From Streptomyces zinciresistens K42 (GTDB lineage: Bacteria > Actinomycetota > Actinomycetes > Streptomycetales > Streptomycetaceae): DNA of 41,313 nt. The DNA is taken from the NCBI RefSeq assembly GCF_000225525.1, contig NZ_AGBF01000048.1, positions 1 to 41,313 of the forward strand, given 5' to 3'. This document shows, one piece after another, positions 40,714 to 41,313 of the stretch. A program made the position numbers and the translations under genes. The notes under the pieces were generated by a model. That model had not been told where the DNA came from and ran no database searches. It worked only from the letters and a program-made list of their open reading frames with translations. Numbering within the stretch: the first letter of the stretch is position 1; each line of letters starts with the position of its first letter.

Positions 40714-41313
40714 ATGGCCAGGGATTTCCAACGCGGCCACAAGGCCAAGATCAGTGACCTCACGGCGGGTACGGATCTGTACGTAGGCGTACAGATCGCC
40801 GCCCCAGGGTTGAGCTTCGACATCAGCTGCTTCGGTCTCGATGCCGACGAACGGCTGTCCGACGACCGTTACTTCATCTTCTTCAACCAGCCGAAGTCAC
40901 CCGAGGAATCCGTCCAGCTGCTCGGTGCCCAGGCCGGGGACACGGAGTCGTTCCGGGTCACCCTCGACAAGATCCCCGCGCGGATCCAGAAGCTCTCCTT
41001 CACGGCGACGATCGACGGCGACGGGCAGATGTCGCAGGTCGGCCCCGGCTATCTCCGGATCGTCGCGGGCGGCGAGGAGGTGGCCCGGTACGCCTTCAGC
41101 GGCTCGGAGTTCACCACCGAGCGCGCCGTGATGCTGGGCGACTTCTACCTGAAGGACGTCTGGCGCTTCGCGGCCGTCGGACAGGGGTTCGACGGTGGTC
41201 TGGACGCCCTGCTGAGGAACTTCGGCGGTGAGGTGCTGGAGGAGGCGGCTCCCGCGGCCCCCCAGCAGCCCCAGGCCGCGGCGGCCCCCGGTTTCGCGCC
41301 GCCCGCCCAGGCC
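40714..41313 (+). CDS. TerD-domain stress protein, 3' end outside window
   Basis: The first 200 residues of a TerD/CABP family protein, a calcium-binding domain linked to tellurite, oxidative and other stress and to cell-surface-associated complexes. Visible features: VGVQIAAPGLSFDISCFGLDAD, then FIFFNQPKSPEESV (the usual NQ after the strand), VTLDKIPARIQKLSFTATIDG and FTTERAVMLGDFYLKDVWRFAAVGQGFDGGL. The Asp-rich loops DADERLSDD and DFYLKDVW carry the calcium ligands. After the domain (about residue 175) an Ala/Pro/Gln-rich linker starts and runs off the window, so a further C-terminal domain is likely. The ATG at 40714 has GGGGGACGG about 10 nt upstream. Confidence 0.9.
   Translation, partial: MARDFQRGHKAKISDLTAGTDLYVGVQIAAPGLSFDISCFGLDADERLSDDRYFIFFNQPKSPEESVQLLGAQAGDTESFRVTLDKIPARIQKLSFTATIDGDGQMSQVGPGYLRIVAGGEEVARYAFSGSEFTTERAVMLGDFYLKDVWRFAAVGQGFDGGLDALLRNFGGEVLEEAAPAAPQQPQAAAAPGFAPPAQA

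Overview
This is a very GC-rich (about 70% or more) actinobacterial chromosome segment. A chaplin, WblC/WhiB7, the AdnAB helicase-nuclease, mycoredoxin, leaderless-looking promoters and frequent GTG starts all point to Streptomyces or a close relative. No tRNA, rRNA, phage, insertion sequence or CRISPR array was seen. The gene order matches the Mycobacterium tuberculosis block rhlE - ferritin-like - TB9.4/DUF3107 - TetR - DUF3152 - moeZ - ATL - lipV - adnA - adnB - nudC - mrx1 - uvrD2 - whiB7 - ABC1 kinase (Rv3211 to Rv3197, from memory), with Streptomyces-specific genes inserted.

Left part (1-9.1 kb): a DEAD-box RNA helicase running off the left edge, a ferritin-like/MiaE-like protein, a small membrane protein, DUF3107, a TetR regulator, an acidic protein, a LipV-like alpha/beta hydrolase and a membrane-anchored DUF3152 metalloprotease-like protein. 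A 14-unit, 8-bp tandem repeat follows and abuts a decayed two-domain peptide-ABC-transporter ATPase pseudogene.

Middle (9.1-22.9 kb): a putative exopolysaccharide operon (PelF-like DUF3492 glycosyltransferase, polytopic membrane protein, SDR epimerase preceded by a 16-codon leader ORF, spherulin-4/GH114-like hydrolase). Next come MoeZ behind a sigma-R-type promoter, a short chaplin, two tandem S33 lipoprotein peptidases, a large pseudokinase-flippase fusion and an alkyltransferase-like protein (ATL).

Right part (22.9-41.3 kb): a genome-maintenance and stress block with AdnA, AdnB, an M20 peptidase, NudC, mycoredoxin (perfect sigma-R-type promoter) and UvrD2. Then come WblC with a long regulatory leader (WhiB7-type promoter, 108-codon uORF, intrinsic terminator and a visible antiterminator pairing), a coupled small ORF, an ABC1 kinase, a ThiF/RRE-like protein, a YgjP-type metallopeptidase and a TerD-domain protein cut by the right edge.

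Three themes recur: repair of double-strand breaks and other DNA damage (AdnAB, UvrD2, ATL), thiol and sulfur homeostasis under sigma-R (MoeZ, mycoredoxin), and the ribosome-stress resistance regulator WblC. The most informative non-coding structure is the wblC leader. The least understood gene systems are the Pel-like cluster and the ThiF/RRE-like protein.
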